NCBI RefSeq assembly: GCF_020180945.1
Contig: NZ_JAIPUL010000005.1
Span: 1-64,000 of the forward strand
Length of the DNA: 64,000 nucleotides
Direction of reading: 5' to 3'
From: Lacticaseibacillus kribbianus
GTDB taxonomy: Bacteria > Bacillota > Bacilli > Lactobacillales > Lactobacillaceae
Within the stretch, counting starts at the first letter, position 1, and each line of letters starts with the position of its first letter. The position numbers and the translations under genes were made by a program. This document shows, piece after piece, positions 16,460-24,450 of the stretch. Under the pieces are notes generated by a model, which did no database searches, was not told where the DNA came from, and saw only the letters and a program-made list of their open reading frames with translations.

Positions 16460-17215
16460 CTACGCGTGCAACAAAGTGGTGTGCGGGTCAAACCAGCGGC
16501 GCTCCGAAGCCGTCAGCGGGCGGTCGGTGATCAGCGTGTCGATGGCCGCAAGCGGGAAGCCGCGATACGGGGCCTGGATCTGGAACTTCTGGGTCTCGGA
16601 GACCACGACCACCTGGCGGGCGGCGCCGGCCAGCGTCGCCTTGACCTCCGCGTCGTCCGCGTACGGAAAGTAGACGCCGTCCTGGGCGATCGCCGTGGCG
16701 CCGATGAACGCAGCGTCAAAGGCGATGCGCGACAGCAGGTCGAGGCTGCGCGGCTCGAAGAAGAAGCGGCCGTGGTGGTTGAGCTTGCCGCCGAGGATGC
16801 GCAGCGTCACGTCGCTTTTGACCGACAGCGCGATCGCGTTGTCCAGCGAGTGGGTGTAGACCGTGACGCTTTCGTCGAGGCTTTGCGACAGTTTGAGCAG
16901 CGTGGTCGAGTCGTCGATGAAGTAGACGCCGCCGGGCTTGATCAGGTCGGCGGCCCGGTTGGCCATCGCGGTTTTGGCTTCGGAAAAAAGCTTCAGGCGT
17001 TCGGAGTAGCTGGGCACGGTGTGGCCGAACGTCAAGGACACGATGCCGCCGCGGGTGCGGCGCCCGGCGCCGGCCGCGGCCAGCGCCACGATGTCGCGGC
17101 GGGCGGTGTCGCGCGAGACGCCGACGGCCGCCATCACGTCCTCGATGCTCAGCTCCTTGCGCTCGGCGAGCAGGCGCTTAATCTCGGAAAAACGCTTTTC
17201 TCGGTACATTGTCAC
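16460..17215 (-). CDS. DeoR-family transcriptional regulator
   Basis: A 251-residue regulator: N-terminal HTH (ELSIEDVMAAVGVSRDTARRD) and a C-terminal DeoRC sugar-phosphate sensor with GVYFIDDSTTLLKLS, HSLDNAIAL and ILGGKLN. The family usually represses sugar-use operons and releases DNA on binding a phosphorylated sugar. The start is probably GTG 17215, six bases after GGAGGGG; ATG 17209 is two codons inside. No metabolic genes adjoin it, so its target operon lies elsewhere. The cloverleaf repeats sit immediately downstream. Confidence 0.9.
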   Translation of the reverse strand: MTMYREKRFSEIKRLLAERKELSIEDVMAAVGVSRDTARRDIVALAAAGAGRRTRGGIVSLTFGHTVPSYSERLKLFSEAKTAMANRAADLIKPGGVYFIDDSTTLLKLSQSLDESVTVYTHSLDNAIALSVKSDVTLRILGGKLNHHGRFFFEPRSLDLLSRIAFDAAFIGATAIAQDGVYFPYADDAEVKATLAGAARQVVVVSETQKFQIQAPYRGFPLAAIDTLITDRPLTASERRWFDPHTTLLHA

Positions 17216-17568
17216 ACTAATCCCCTCCGGCCAATTATTCATGCTCATTATACATGATTTTGGCCCCACCCGTTGCCGCCCGCCGTCGGCCGGCAGAAGC
17301 GGGCGGGGGCGTGAGCCCAAATTTGCCCGCTCATTTTCGTGCGGGTGGGGCGTGCCAGGTTAAAAACAACATATTTGACAATTTGTGGCCCAATTTTCAT
17401 GAAAATCGGGCTGGGCCCGCTTACAGAAAAATTTCACGCCTGTTATATTACGAAGAGGTAACATTGTTTCAAAAATTCCGATTTTTGTAAACACAATGGC
17501 ACTCTGGTGACACACCGCCTCGATATACTGCAGTCAGTTACCGGGGGAACCTTAACAGAAAAGTAGGA
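17216..17568. other. Divergent intergenic region
   Basis: This 353-bp gap lies between the DeoR gene and the 3D-domain gene. The left half is GC-rich, the right half (17360-17490) is AT-rich and holds TATACT at 17524-17529, a likely -10 box for the 3D-domain gene, without a clear -35 box. No gene seen. Confidence 0.5.
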
Positions 17569-18342
17569 GTGATTTCTATCAAAACCTCAAAAGCCAATAT
17601 AATCGCCATCATTATCATGATGGCATTAGGCGCCGCGTTCGCCGTCTACGCCGGGATTCAGCCCGTCGAGGCGATCGAACAGCCAACCGCCACGGCGTAC
17701 AAACTCGAAGCATCCAATAACACACCAGCTGCCGCACAGACGGCAGAGAACCTCGTCACCGTTCAGGCCATCAAGGCCAAGCCGCACGCGATCCGCTTCA
17801 AGGTCGGCGTGAACCCATACGCCGTCGCCGAGGAGAAGCGCGAAGCCGCGGCCGCCGCGAAGAAAAAGGCCGAGGCAGAAGCCGCAGCCAAGAAGAAGGC
17901 AGCAGCCTTGGCCGCTGCCAAAAAGGCCGCTGCCGTGAAGGCAGCCGCCGCTAAGAAGGCCGCCCTGGCCGCCGCAGCCGCCAAGAAAGCAGCCGCAGCC
18001 AAGGCCGTCGCCGCCCGCGCCGCCGCTACTCGTTCGGCTACCGCGACCCAGACCAGCTACACCGCAACCAGCGGTCGCTCCGCCGGCACGTTCCGCGTGA
18101 CCTTCTACGACCCGGCCGTGCTGGGCTCCAGCATGGGTTACGGCGGCATCGCCGCCAACCTCTCCGTCCTGCCGCGCGGCACCCGGGTGAAAATCCAGAT
18201 GTCCAACGGCCAGACGCTGTACCGCACGGTCAACGACACCGGTGGTTTCGCCGCCGGCAACCCGCACCAGATCGACGTCGCAATGCCGAACAACCAGATT
18301 CCGTCGGCCGGCGTCCTGAGTGCGGTCGTCACCATCCTGTAA
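17569..18342 (+). CDS. Secreted 3D-domain protein
   Basis: A 257-residue exported protein. Residues 8-28 form a signal/anchor helix; residues 90-150 are a very Ala/Lys-rich helical spacer; residues 165-257 form a 3D/RlpA-type double-psi beta barrel with the three aspartates in TFYDPAV, VNDTGG and QIDVAMPN. Related domains act on or bind cell-wall glycan. The start is uncertain: GTG 17569 overlaps the only Shine-Dalgarno sequence (AGGAG), whereas an ATC at 17578 lies eight bases after it and would give MKTSKANII. A terminator follows. Monocistronic. Confidence 0.82.
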   Translation: MISIKTSKANIIAIIIMMALGAAFAVYAGIQPVEAIEQPTATAYKLEASNNTPAAAQTAENLVTVQAIKAKPHAIRFKVGVNPYAVAEEKREAAAAAKKKAEAEAAAKKKAAALAAAKKAAAVKAAAAKKAALAAAAAKKAAAAKAVAARAAATRSATATQTSYTATSGRSAGTFRVTFYDPAVLGSSMGYGGIAANLSVLPRGTRVKIQMSNGQTLYRTVNDTGGFAAGNPHQIDVAMPNNQIPSAGVLSAVVTIL

Positions 18343-18363
18343 GCCAACATAATAGAAGCAACC

Positions 18364-18398
18364 AAGGCCCAGCCCGGAAAAATCCGGTGCTGGGCCTT
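18364..18398 (+). terminator. Hairpin terminator after 3D-domain gene
   Basis: AAGGCCCAGC/GCTGGGCCTT stem with an inner CCGG/CCGG stem, 20 bases after the stop. The downstream T-run is weak. Confidence 0.65.
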
Positions 18399-18544
18399 GT
18401 TCGTGTCTCGTCTCGCTGAGCCGGGTGCAGCGCGGCCCCGCCTGCCACGCCGGGTGGCGGGGAAGGGGCGCCAGCGACGGCAACTTCGGCGGGGCAGCCT
18501 CGGCGGCAGCGGTCGCGCGGCCCAACCACCCTACTCACGCCCCC

Positions 18545-18994
18545 TCACCGCGCGTCCGGTGCCGCCCACACCCGACGAGTCGCCTCACGTAGCTCCCAGC
18601 CCGCCGCCGCGAGTTCCGAAGGGGCCGGCACGGCGTTGACCGCAAGCGCCGTCAGCACGGTGGTCTTGGGTTGTTGGGCCGCGGTGCGGCTCAGCACCTC
18701 GGCGGCCACCGCCCGCGCCCCTTCCGTGCGGCCTCGGTCGTGCCCCTCGCCGCCCGCCGAGTCGGTAGCCCCGCCGCGGCCCGTCCCCGCTTCCACCGCA
18801 CCGTCGCGCGTGCCAGCCGCCGAGTCGGCATCCCCACCGCACCCCTCCTCCGCCGCCGGTTCGAACACCGGAATCGTGCACAGCGCCCGCGCCAGCGCCG
18901 CCACCTGTGGCCACGTCAGCGCCGCGTCCGCCAGGTTGTACAGGCGCACCTCCCCCGTCGTCCCGGTCAGCACGATCATGAACTCCTCTGCCAT
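18545..18994 (-). CDS. Hypothetical protein with low-complexity linker
   Basis: A 149-residue protein I do not recognise. The N-terminal 45 residues (MAEEFMIVLTGTTGEVRLYN...) look like a small folded beta-rich domain, the middle (50-95) is a Gly/Asp/Ala linker, and the C-terminal 50 residues form a second ordered stretch ending WELREATRRVWAA. Supporting evidence that it is real: AGGAGG lies eight bases before ATG 18994 and both ends have non-repetitive composition. It has no signal peptide or membrane segment. The GC-rich sequence makes chance open frames common, so confidence is moderate. Confidence 0.5.
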   Translation of the reverse strand: MAEEFMIVLTGTTGEVRLYNLADAALTWPQVAALARALCTIPVFEPAAEEGCGGDADSAAGTRDGAVEAGTGRGGATDSAGGEGHDRGRTEGARAVAAEVLSRTAAQQPKTTVLTALAVNAVPAPSELAAAGWELREATRRVWAAPDAR

Positions 18995-19143
18995 GTCACC
19001 GCCTCCTCACACGGGGTAAACAAGGCGGCGGCGCTAATGTGCTAGGGAACGCCGACATTTTTCTGTCGTATCAGGTACACCCTTGCAAGCGCCATGCAGT
19101 GGGCGTTGGACCCCGCTTCCGCTTTTTTGCACGTCAGCAACGG

Positions 19144-19172
19144 TTGCGTGCCGGGCCAAAAGCCGTCATGAT
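19144..19172 (+). promoter_or_regulatory. Promoter of the large surface-protein gene
   Basis: TTGCGT (19144-19149) and CATGAT (19167-19172) with 17-bp spacing, 34 bases upstream of the start codon. Confidence 0.5.
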
Positions 19173-19205
19173 ACTAGACAGTAACAGGATTTGGAGGAGT
19201 ATGGG

Positions 19206-21701
19206 ATGAAATCAATTCAACGCGCCTGGCGGATGGCGCTGCTGGTGGCGGCGCTGGTCGCCGTCGCAATCGTCACTCGGCCGCGGCCGGTTCGGGCCGC
19301 CACGGCCCCGCTGCAGTCCGCGGTGGTGGCCACGGGCAAGGCGGGCCACTACCGGCTGGTGCTCAGGAACACGCAAAACGCCACGTACCGCGACGTCACG
19401 GTGGTGGCCACGCTGCCGAAGAAGCTGGCCAAGCAGTCCGGCAAGCTGACCTGGCACATCGCCCAGTTCGGCCTCGGCGGTGAGCAGGCGCTGCCGTTCA
19501 CCGTCGACGCCAAGACGCACAAGGTCGCGACGACAAAGGCGGGCGCGAGCGTCGCTTACTCCCGGCGCGGCCCGTCGGTGACGGTCATCGCCCTGGGCGC
19601 GGTGGGCGTCGTCGCCCTGCTTGGCGGCGGTTTCTGGATGCTGCAACGGCGCCGCGGTGCGGCCGTCCTGCTTTTGATCGGCACGCTCGGCGGTGGGCTG
19701 GCGCTGTGGCAGGCGCAGCCCGCCCAGGCGGCCGATGCCGACAAGGGCGCCGCCGAGTTCACGCTGAACGGCACGGTTTACCGGCTCAAGACGCGCGTGA
19801 CCTACACCAAGGTCGGCGGCGGGCTGACCGCCTTCAGCGCGCGACTGGGCCAGGTCACCGGGCCGGTCACCATCACGGACGCCAAGACCAAGGCGGCCCG
19901 CCAAGTCGCACTGCGCGACCACGTCCTGACCACCCGCCTCGTCGCGTCCCACCGCTACACCCTGAAGGCGCCGGGGCTGAAGGCGACGCTGACACCGGGC
20001 GGCAGGAACGGCTACACCGTGCAGGCCGCCACGGGCAAGGTCAAGCTGGGCACGGCGATCACCAAGCCCGCAGGCGAGCTGGTGCTGCAGAGCACAGCGC
20101 AGACGCTGCCCGCAGGCGCCGCCTACCGCATCGATCCGGCGCACGCGCGGATCACGGTCGCGGCGGCCGCCGGCGACTACCGCGTCGGCGACACCCTGTA
20201 CGTGCCGCCGTTCGGCTACAACTACGGCGGTGCCGTGGCCAGGGTGACCGCGGTCAGCCAAAACGGCGACCGCACCGTTTTGACCGTGACCGACGCCCCG
20301 GTCGACCGGGTGCTGGCGTCCGTCGACGCGCCGGGCGCCACCGCCAACATGCGAGACGCCGTCTTCATCCCGGCCGCAGCGGTCGCTGTGTCCGGGACCC
20401 CGGCGAAGGGAATCGCGCTGACCAACACCGGCTGGTCGGCCACGCTGGACGTGGACGTCGCCTACAAACTCGATGACGCCAAGCACCATCGGCTGACCTA
20501 CCAGTACCCCAAGGTCAAAGACGCCAGCAACCCCGTCAGCATCAAGAACGATCTCGCCGCCACCGGCGGGGTCACCGCAAGTTACCACTACGATTTCCTG
20601 ACCCATCGTTACAAGGCGTCCATTGACGAGGACATGAAGCTGGCCAACAGTTTTGCCTACACGCTGTCCGCTGACGCCGACACCTCCGCCAAGCTGGCCA
20701 AGCTCAAGACCGGCCTGCCGCTGGGCGAGATCGTGGTGCCCACCCCGGCCCCCGGCGTGACGGTGGCGATTCCAGTCAGCCTGAATATCGAGGCCTCCGG
20801 CAAGATTAAGGCCACGTTCGACCTCGGCATCAGCGAGGAGGCCCACCTCACGGCCGCCTCCGGCAAGAAGCTCAAGCTGACCCACGCATTTTCCGCTGAG
20901 GGCAGCGGCAAACTGGACCTGTCCGCCACCGCCCGCGCCGGGCTCAACGCCAAGACCAAGCTGGTGATTGCCAGCGCTCTGTCCCCAGTCGACGTGTCCG
21001 CCTTTGCCGGCCTTCAGGTGGACGCCGATGCCAGCTTCGGGTTCAAGCTGGATGCCGTCACACCGGCTGCCAGCGCCCGTGCCGACGCCAGCATCGAGGG
21101 CGACTTCGTGGCGGAGCTCAAGGGCGAGTCCGAGCTGCCGAAGCTGTGGGGCCAAGCCCCGCTCGCCACCGCGGCCATCACCTACAATCAAGAGCTGTTC
21201 TCCTGGCACGCCTCAACGGATGATCAGGCCAAAAAGAAGGCAACGAAGAAAAAGGCCGCCAAGAAAAAGCCCGACGCCGCCTCGACCGCCGCGGCACTGG
21301 ACGCCGCGCTCAAGGGCAAGACGATTCGGATTGAGCCGGACAAGTTCGACGGCGTGGACGCCAGCCAAGCGATGGATCAGAACCTAGCACCGCAGAATCT
21401 GGTGCACGATTTTTCGCCATACGGCTACTTCCTCAGCGGCAGCGAGGTGCGCATCACCAATCCCGGCAACTACTTCGCGGTCATCACGGCCAAGGTCACC
21501 GCGGCCGGCGGCAAGCTGAGCTTTGAAGACGCGGTCGGCACCACTTGGAACGTGCCCTACACGCTGACCGGCGACCAGATCACGCTGCAGCCCTGGACCG
21601 GGCCGTTCCAGGACGGCCACCAGGTCACGTGGCAGCCGACGCTTGGCGCTGACCTAGCGACCATGAAGGCCGAACTCGACGGCAAGCCGATGCAGCGCTA
21701 G
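19206..21701 (+). CDS. Large cell-surface protein with internal membrane hairpin
   Basis: An 831-residue protein. A signal peptide covers residues 1-31 (cleavage near VRAATA). Residues 32-120 resemble a DUF11-type secreted repeat. Two hydrophobic segments follow (about 123-145 ending WMLQRRR, and 150-167), then AQPAQAADA, which looks like a second export-cleavage site, and about 660 extracellular residues of beta-rich sequence with a Lys-rich patch (KKKATKKKAAKKK). There is no LPXTG motif. Function unknown. The unusual order suggests a membrane-anchored protein or the fusion of two secreted proteins. Start ATG 19206 has GGAGGAG seven bases upstream. Confidence 0.8.
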   Translation: MKSIQRAWRMALLVAALVAVAIVTRPRPVRAATAPLQSAVVATGKAGHYRLVLRNTQNATYRDVTVVATLPKKLAKQSGKLTWHIAQFGLGGEQALPFTVDAKTHKVATTKAGASVAYSRRGPSVTVIALGAVGVVALLGGGFWMLQRRRGAAVLLLIGTLGGGLALWQAQPAQAADADKGAAEFTLNGTVYRLKTRVTYTKVGGGLTAFSARLGQVTGPVTITDAKTKAARQVALRDHVLTTRLVASHRYTLKAPGLKATLTPGGRNGYTVQAATGKVKLGTAITKPAGELVLQSTAQTLPAGAAYRIDPAHARITVAAAAGDYRVGDTLYVPPFGYNYGGAVARVTAVSQNGDRTVLTVTDAPVDRVLASVDAPGATANMRDAVFIPAAAVAVSGTPAKGIALTNTGWSATLDVDVAYKLDDAKHHRLTYQYPKVKDASNPVSIKNDLAATGGVTASYHYDFLTHRYKASIDEDMKLANSFAYTLSADADTSAKLAKLKTGLPLGEIVVPTPAPGVTVAIPVSLNIEASGKIKATFDLGISEEAHLTAASGKKLKLTHAFSAEGSGKLDLSATARAGLNAKTKLVIASALSPVDVSAFAGLQVDADASFGFKLDAVTPAASARADASIEGDFVAELKGESELPKLWGQAPLATAAITYNQELFSWHASTDDQAKKKATKKKAAKKKPDAASTAAALDAALKGKTIRIEPDKFDGVDASQAMDQNLAPQNLVHDFSPYGYFLSGSEVRITNPGNYFAVITAKVTAAGGKLSFEDAVGTTWNVPYTLTGDQITLQPWTGPFQDGHQVTWQPTLGADLATMKAELDGKPMQR

Positions 21702-21702
21702 T

Positions 21703-21760
21703 GCCAACACGAACAATGCCCACCCCGGCAGACGCCGGGGTGGGCATTGTTCGTGTTGGC
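21703..21760. terminator. 27-bp perfect hairpin between convergent genes
   Basis: Bases 21703-21729 and 21734-21760 are perfect complements around the loop AGAC. It starts one base after the surface-protein stop. There is no T-run on either strand, so it may act as a mRNA end-protecting structure as much as a terminator. Confidence 0.75.
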
Positions 21761-21826
21761 CGGGCCCCATCCGGCCGGGTCAACCGGTCCGCTCAGCCGT
21801 GTGCTGGGGTCCCCCGCCGCGGCGGC

Positions 21827-22168
21827 CTACCGCCAGCGGTGGTACTCGGGCTGCACCCTGGCCTCCCACTCGGCGGCCAGGTCCTTCAGCGTGGCGCGCA
21901 TGTTCACGACGTCATCGGTCTTGTCGTGCCACAGCACCGAGTACGCGAAGGCGTCTTCGCCCATCGCGTCCCAGTCGGCCTGCATCAGCGTGTCGTGGTA
22001 GGCGCCGCGTTCCAGGTTCAGCCGGTAGTAAGTCCAGCGGTTCCTGATGTTGGGCACCGCCGCGATGAAGCGGCGGTGGTTCACGGTGTTTTCGATCTGA
22101 ATCACGCCGTACTCGACGGGCGCCAGTTTGTAGGCCAGGCGCGCGGCCTTTTTCGCTTCGTCATTCAT
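21827..22168 (-). CDS. GIY-YIG-like small protein (degenerate motif)
   Basis: A 113-residue protein resembling the small GIY-YIG-type family found next to DUF2087 regulators in Firmicutes: an N-terminal helix, GVIQIENTVNHRRFIAAV in the place of the GIY...YIG block, NIRNRWTYYRLNLERGAYH and QADWDAMGEDAFAYSVL. The catalytic GIY and YIG triplets have become GVI and FIA, so nuclease activity is doubtful. It overlaps the upstream regulator by eight bases and is probably translationally coupled to it. Partner role inferred from context only. Confidence 0.7.
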   Translation of the reverse strand: MNDEAKKAARLAYKLAPVEYGVIQIENTVNHRRFIAAVPNIRNRWTYYRLNLERGAYHDTLMQADWDAMGEDAFAYSVLWHDKTDDVVNMRATLKDLAAEWEARVQPEYHRWR

Positions 22169-22859
22169 TGGTAAAAATCCTCCAGTAATCGCGGCCGTCC
22201 GGCGTCCGGGCCAGGAAGCCGTAGTCGACCAGGTAACGGGCCAGGATCGCGTAGTCGGGGTTGGCCGCGACCAAAACGGCGCGCACCGCCGGCCCGCTGT
22301 AATGCTGACCGGGCGTGAACTCCTCGCACAGGCGCAGGCACAGGCAGACCCGCGCCTTCTCCGCCCGCGGCCAGGCGATCGTCAGGCTGTCGCCGAAGCG
22401 CGCGTGCTTGGCGATCACCGCGGCGTAGTCGGCCTCGGTGATGCCAAGCGCAGCGGCCGCCGCCGGCACGGCCACCAGCGACGACTCGCCCGCGTCCGCC
22501 CCGAAGGCCGCGGTGAACTGCGCCAGGTACAGCCTGGCCTGCGCCGCCTTTTGCCGGAAGGTGAACTTCTGGTGCCGCACCGTGCCCGCGGCCAGGCCGA
22601 GTTGGGCCGCGACGTCGCGGTCGCTGGCGCCTTCGGCAAAGGCGGTCAAAAGTGTCTGCTGGGTGGGCGTCAGCGCGTTGGCGCGGTCCGGCGCGGCCAG
22701 CACCGCGGCGAGCGCCCCGCCGTGCGCCGCCTCGATGTGCGCCGTCAGCGCCCGCTCGCCGGCGGTGGTGAGCGGCTCGTGCGCGTCGCAGTAGTTGCAG
22801 GCCAGCGTGCGCCGCTCGCGGTGGAAGCCGCGCCGCCAGTCCTCGATTGTGTTGGTCAT
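22161..22859 (-). CDS. LuxR-type HTH regulator with DUF2087 domain
   Basis: A 232-residue regulator. The N-terminal part has a CxxC-H pattern (ACNYCDAHE...HIEAAH) resembling a small zinc finger; residues 85-135 form a LuxR-like HTH (LTPTQQTLLTAFAEGASDRD); the C-terminal 75 residues match DUF2087 (KARVCLCLRLCEEF, ARYLVDYGFLARTPDGRDYWRI). Start ATG 22859 follows AGGAGGTGCGAG. It forms a two-gene unit with the GIY-YIG-like gene and ends at the 27-bp hairpin. Ligand and targets unknown. Confidence 0.82.
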   Translation of the reverse strand: MTNTIEDWRRGFHRERRTLACNYCDAHEPLTTAGERALTAHIEAAHGGALAAVLAAPDRANALTPTQQTLLTAFAEGASDRDVAAQLGLAAGTVRHQKFTFRQKAAQARLYLAQFTAAFGADAGESSLVAVPAAAAALGITEADYAAVIAKHARFGDSLTIAWPRAEKARVCLCLRLCEEFTPGQHYSGPAVRAVLVAANPDYAILARYLVDYGFLARTPDGRDYWRIFTNE

Positions 22860-22970
22860 CTCGCACCTCCTGCTCGAAGTGTACCCGTGTTTACGGTATA
22901 TGTAAACGTTTTTCGGCCAAAACGGCAGCAAAAAGGCGTCCCACCACCGGCGAGACGCCCTGGCCATGCC

Positions 22971-23903
22971 CTACTCGCGGTCCTTGGCCTGCCACCTGGT
23001 CGGCAGCAGCCAGTCGCCGGCGCGTACCAGAAGCGTCAGCCCGACCAGCATCAGCGGGATCATCAGTCGGCCCCACCAGCCGGGCAGCGTGCCCAGCGCG
23101 TCCGCCGCGGGGTAGGCGAACAGCGTCGCAAGGACCCCGACGATGGCGGCGAACACCCAGGAGTGCAGGCCCAGCCAGATGGCGAAGCCGACCAAAAGCG
23201 CCGCGAGGCCGAACCCGGCGGCGACGGCGAACCAGGCCGGCACCGCGACGAGGCCGAAGTGCGGCACGGCATCCGACAGCGGCAGCACCACCAGCTGCAC
23301 CGCCAGCAAGATGGTCAGAAACGACGTCCGGACCTTTTTGCGCGTGAAGGTCCTGCGGCGGTGCCAGGCGGTGATCGCCAGAATCGCCAGCGGCAACAGC
23401 AACGCCAGCAGCGCGAGCGTCCCCACCGGCACCCGGGCCGGATCCTCGATGATGGCCCGCCAGCCGCCGAGGAAAAAGGCCACGGCCCAGGCGACGACGC
23501 CGAGAATCACCCAGCCGCGTCGGCTGCGGTGCGGCAGGTTGGCCACGATGTCGTCGCCGATCGCCTGCGGGTCGCGCCCGAAGTAGTCGGCGGCGCCGAT
23601 GCCGTCGTGCTGCGCCTGCAGCAGGTCGCGGTGGATCTCGGCCAGCGTCGAATCGGCCGCCACCCCGTCGACGCCGATCGCGTCGGTCACGTACGCCGCC
23701 AGCCGGTCGTAGTAGTCCTGGTTGCGCGGCAAAAGCGTGGCGTGCGCGTCCGGATCGGCCGCGGGGTCGTGTTCGGTTACGGCCGCACGGGCGGTGTCCG
23801 CCTCGGATGCGGTTCCAGTTGCGCGGACACCTTCCGACTCAGGTTCGGTCCCGGTTGCGGCCTCGGCCGTGGTTTCCTCGTGCTTGTGCTTAGTCTCACT
23901 CAT
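22971..23903 (-). CDS. DUF1129 family membrane protein
   Basis: A 310-residue protein with a long charged, disordered N-terminus (1-55), a cytoplasmic helical region (60-125) and five to six transmembrane segments from about residue 130 to 300. Layout and position directly after a PadR regulator match the DUF1129 family of lactic acid bacteria. It overlaps the padR stop by eight bases (ATGAGTGA). Probably an envelope-stress or drug-response membrane protein whose expression is set by the linked repressor; no enzymatic motif is visible. Confidence 0.82.
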   Translation of the reverse strand: MSETKHKHEETTAEAATGTEPESEGVRATGTASEADTARAAVTEHDPAADPDAHATLLPRNQDYYDRLAAYVTDAIGVDGVAADSTLAEIHRDLLQAQHDGIGAADYFGRDPQAIGDDIVANLPHRSRRGWVILGVVAWAVAFFLGGWRAIIEDPARVPVGTLALLALLLPLAILAITAWHRRRTFTRKKVRTSFLTILLAVQLVVLPLSDAVPHFGLVAVPAWFAVAAGFGLAALLVGFAIWLGLHSWVFAAIVGVLATLFAYPAADALGTLPGWWGRLMIPLMLVGLTLLVRAGDWLLPTRWQAKDRE

Positions 23904-24231
23904 GGTGTGCCTCCCTCAACTTGGCCATCGCGTCGGCCATCTGGTCCCAATCCGCCGTGAAGTCCGCCAGCGCCTGCGCGCCCGCCGGCAGCAGGTGGTA
24001 GTACTTGCGCGGCGGTCCCCCACTGGGCGAGGCGCGCCGCACGCCCTCGATCTGCCCGCCGTGCTCGAGCTTGAGCAGCAGCGGGTAGATGGTGCCGTCC
24101 GCCACCTCGCCGAACCCGGCGGCGACCAGCGCCTGGTGAATCTCGTAGGCGTAGGTCTCACCGCCCGCGATCACGCCGAGCAGCGCGCCCTCGAGCGTGC
24201 CCTTCAACAACTGTGTCGGCAGCCTGCGCAT
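23896..24231 (-). CDS. PadR-family transcriptional repressor
   Basis: A 111-residue winged-helix regulator: LLKGTLEGALLGVIAGGETY (helix 1-2), GTIYPLLLKLEHGGQI (recognition helix and start of the wing) and GGPPRKYYHLLPAGAQAL (wing), with the C-terminal dimerisation helix. I start at ATG 24231 (MRRLPTQLLKG) with GGGAGGTGAGG upstream; the frame is open ten codons further. Its own promoter carries palindromes that are likely operators, so autoregulation of the padR-DUF1129 pair is probable. Confidence 0.9.
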   Translation of the reverse strand: MRRLPTQLLKGTLEGALLGVIAGGETYAYEIHQALVAAGFGEVADGTIYPLLLKLEHGGQIEGVRRASPSGGPPRKYYHLLPAGAQALADFTADWDQMADAMAKLREAHHE

Positions 24232-24249
24232 GCCCTCACCTCCCACTAA

Positions 24250-24289
24250 CTTGCACTGCAAGGATAAGTCTGGGCAACTAACTTGTCAA
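24250..24289 (-). promoter_or_regulatory. padR promoter with palindromic operators
   Basis: TTGACA (24284-24289) and TATCCT (24261-24266) with 17-bp spacing on the minus strand. The palindrome CTTGCACTGCAAG (24250-24262) overlaps the -10 box and a second CTTG...CAAG pair overlaps the -35 box. Confidence 0.75.
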
Positions 24290-24374
24290 GCAAGGAAGCC
24301 GGCCCGACGAAAAAATTTATGTGCGGGCGTTACCGGCACGCCGCGGTTTTTCCCATCGATCCGGCCACCGGGGG

Positions 24375-24430
24375 TTGACGCGCCGCCGCTTGCTGTTACA
24401 ATAAGAGTTGCAAGTTACTTACAAAGTAAC
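24375..24430 (+). promoter_or_regulatory. Promoter and operator of the NmrA-like gene
   Basis: TTGACG (24375-24380) and TACAAT (24397-24402) are 16 bases apart. Twelve bases downstream the perfect palindrome GTTACTTACAAAGTAAC (24414-24430; 7-bp arms) lies where a repressor would block transcription. HxlR- and Rrf2-type repressors use sites of this kind. Confidence 0.75.
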
Positions 24431-24450
24431 ACCACAAAGGAGATCTGCTT

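Noticed and set aside
19212-21209. Minus-strand frame of ~665 codons opposite the surface-protein gene
   Set aside because: A composition shadow; the plus-strand gene has signal peptide, promoter and ribosome site.
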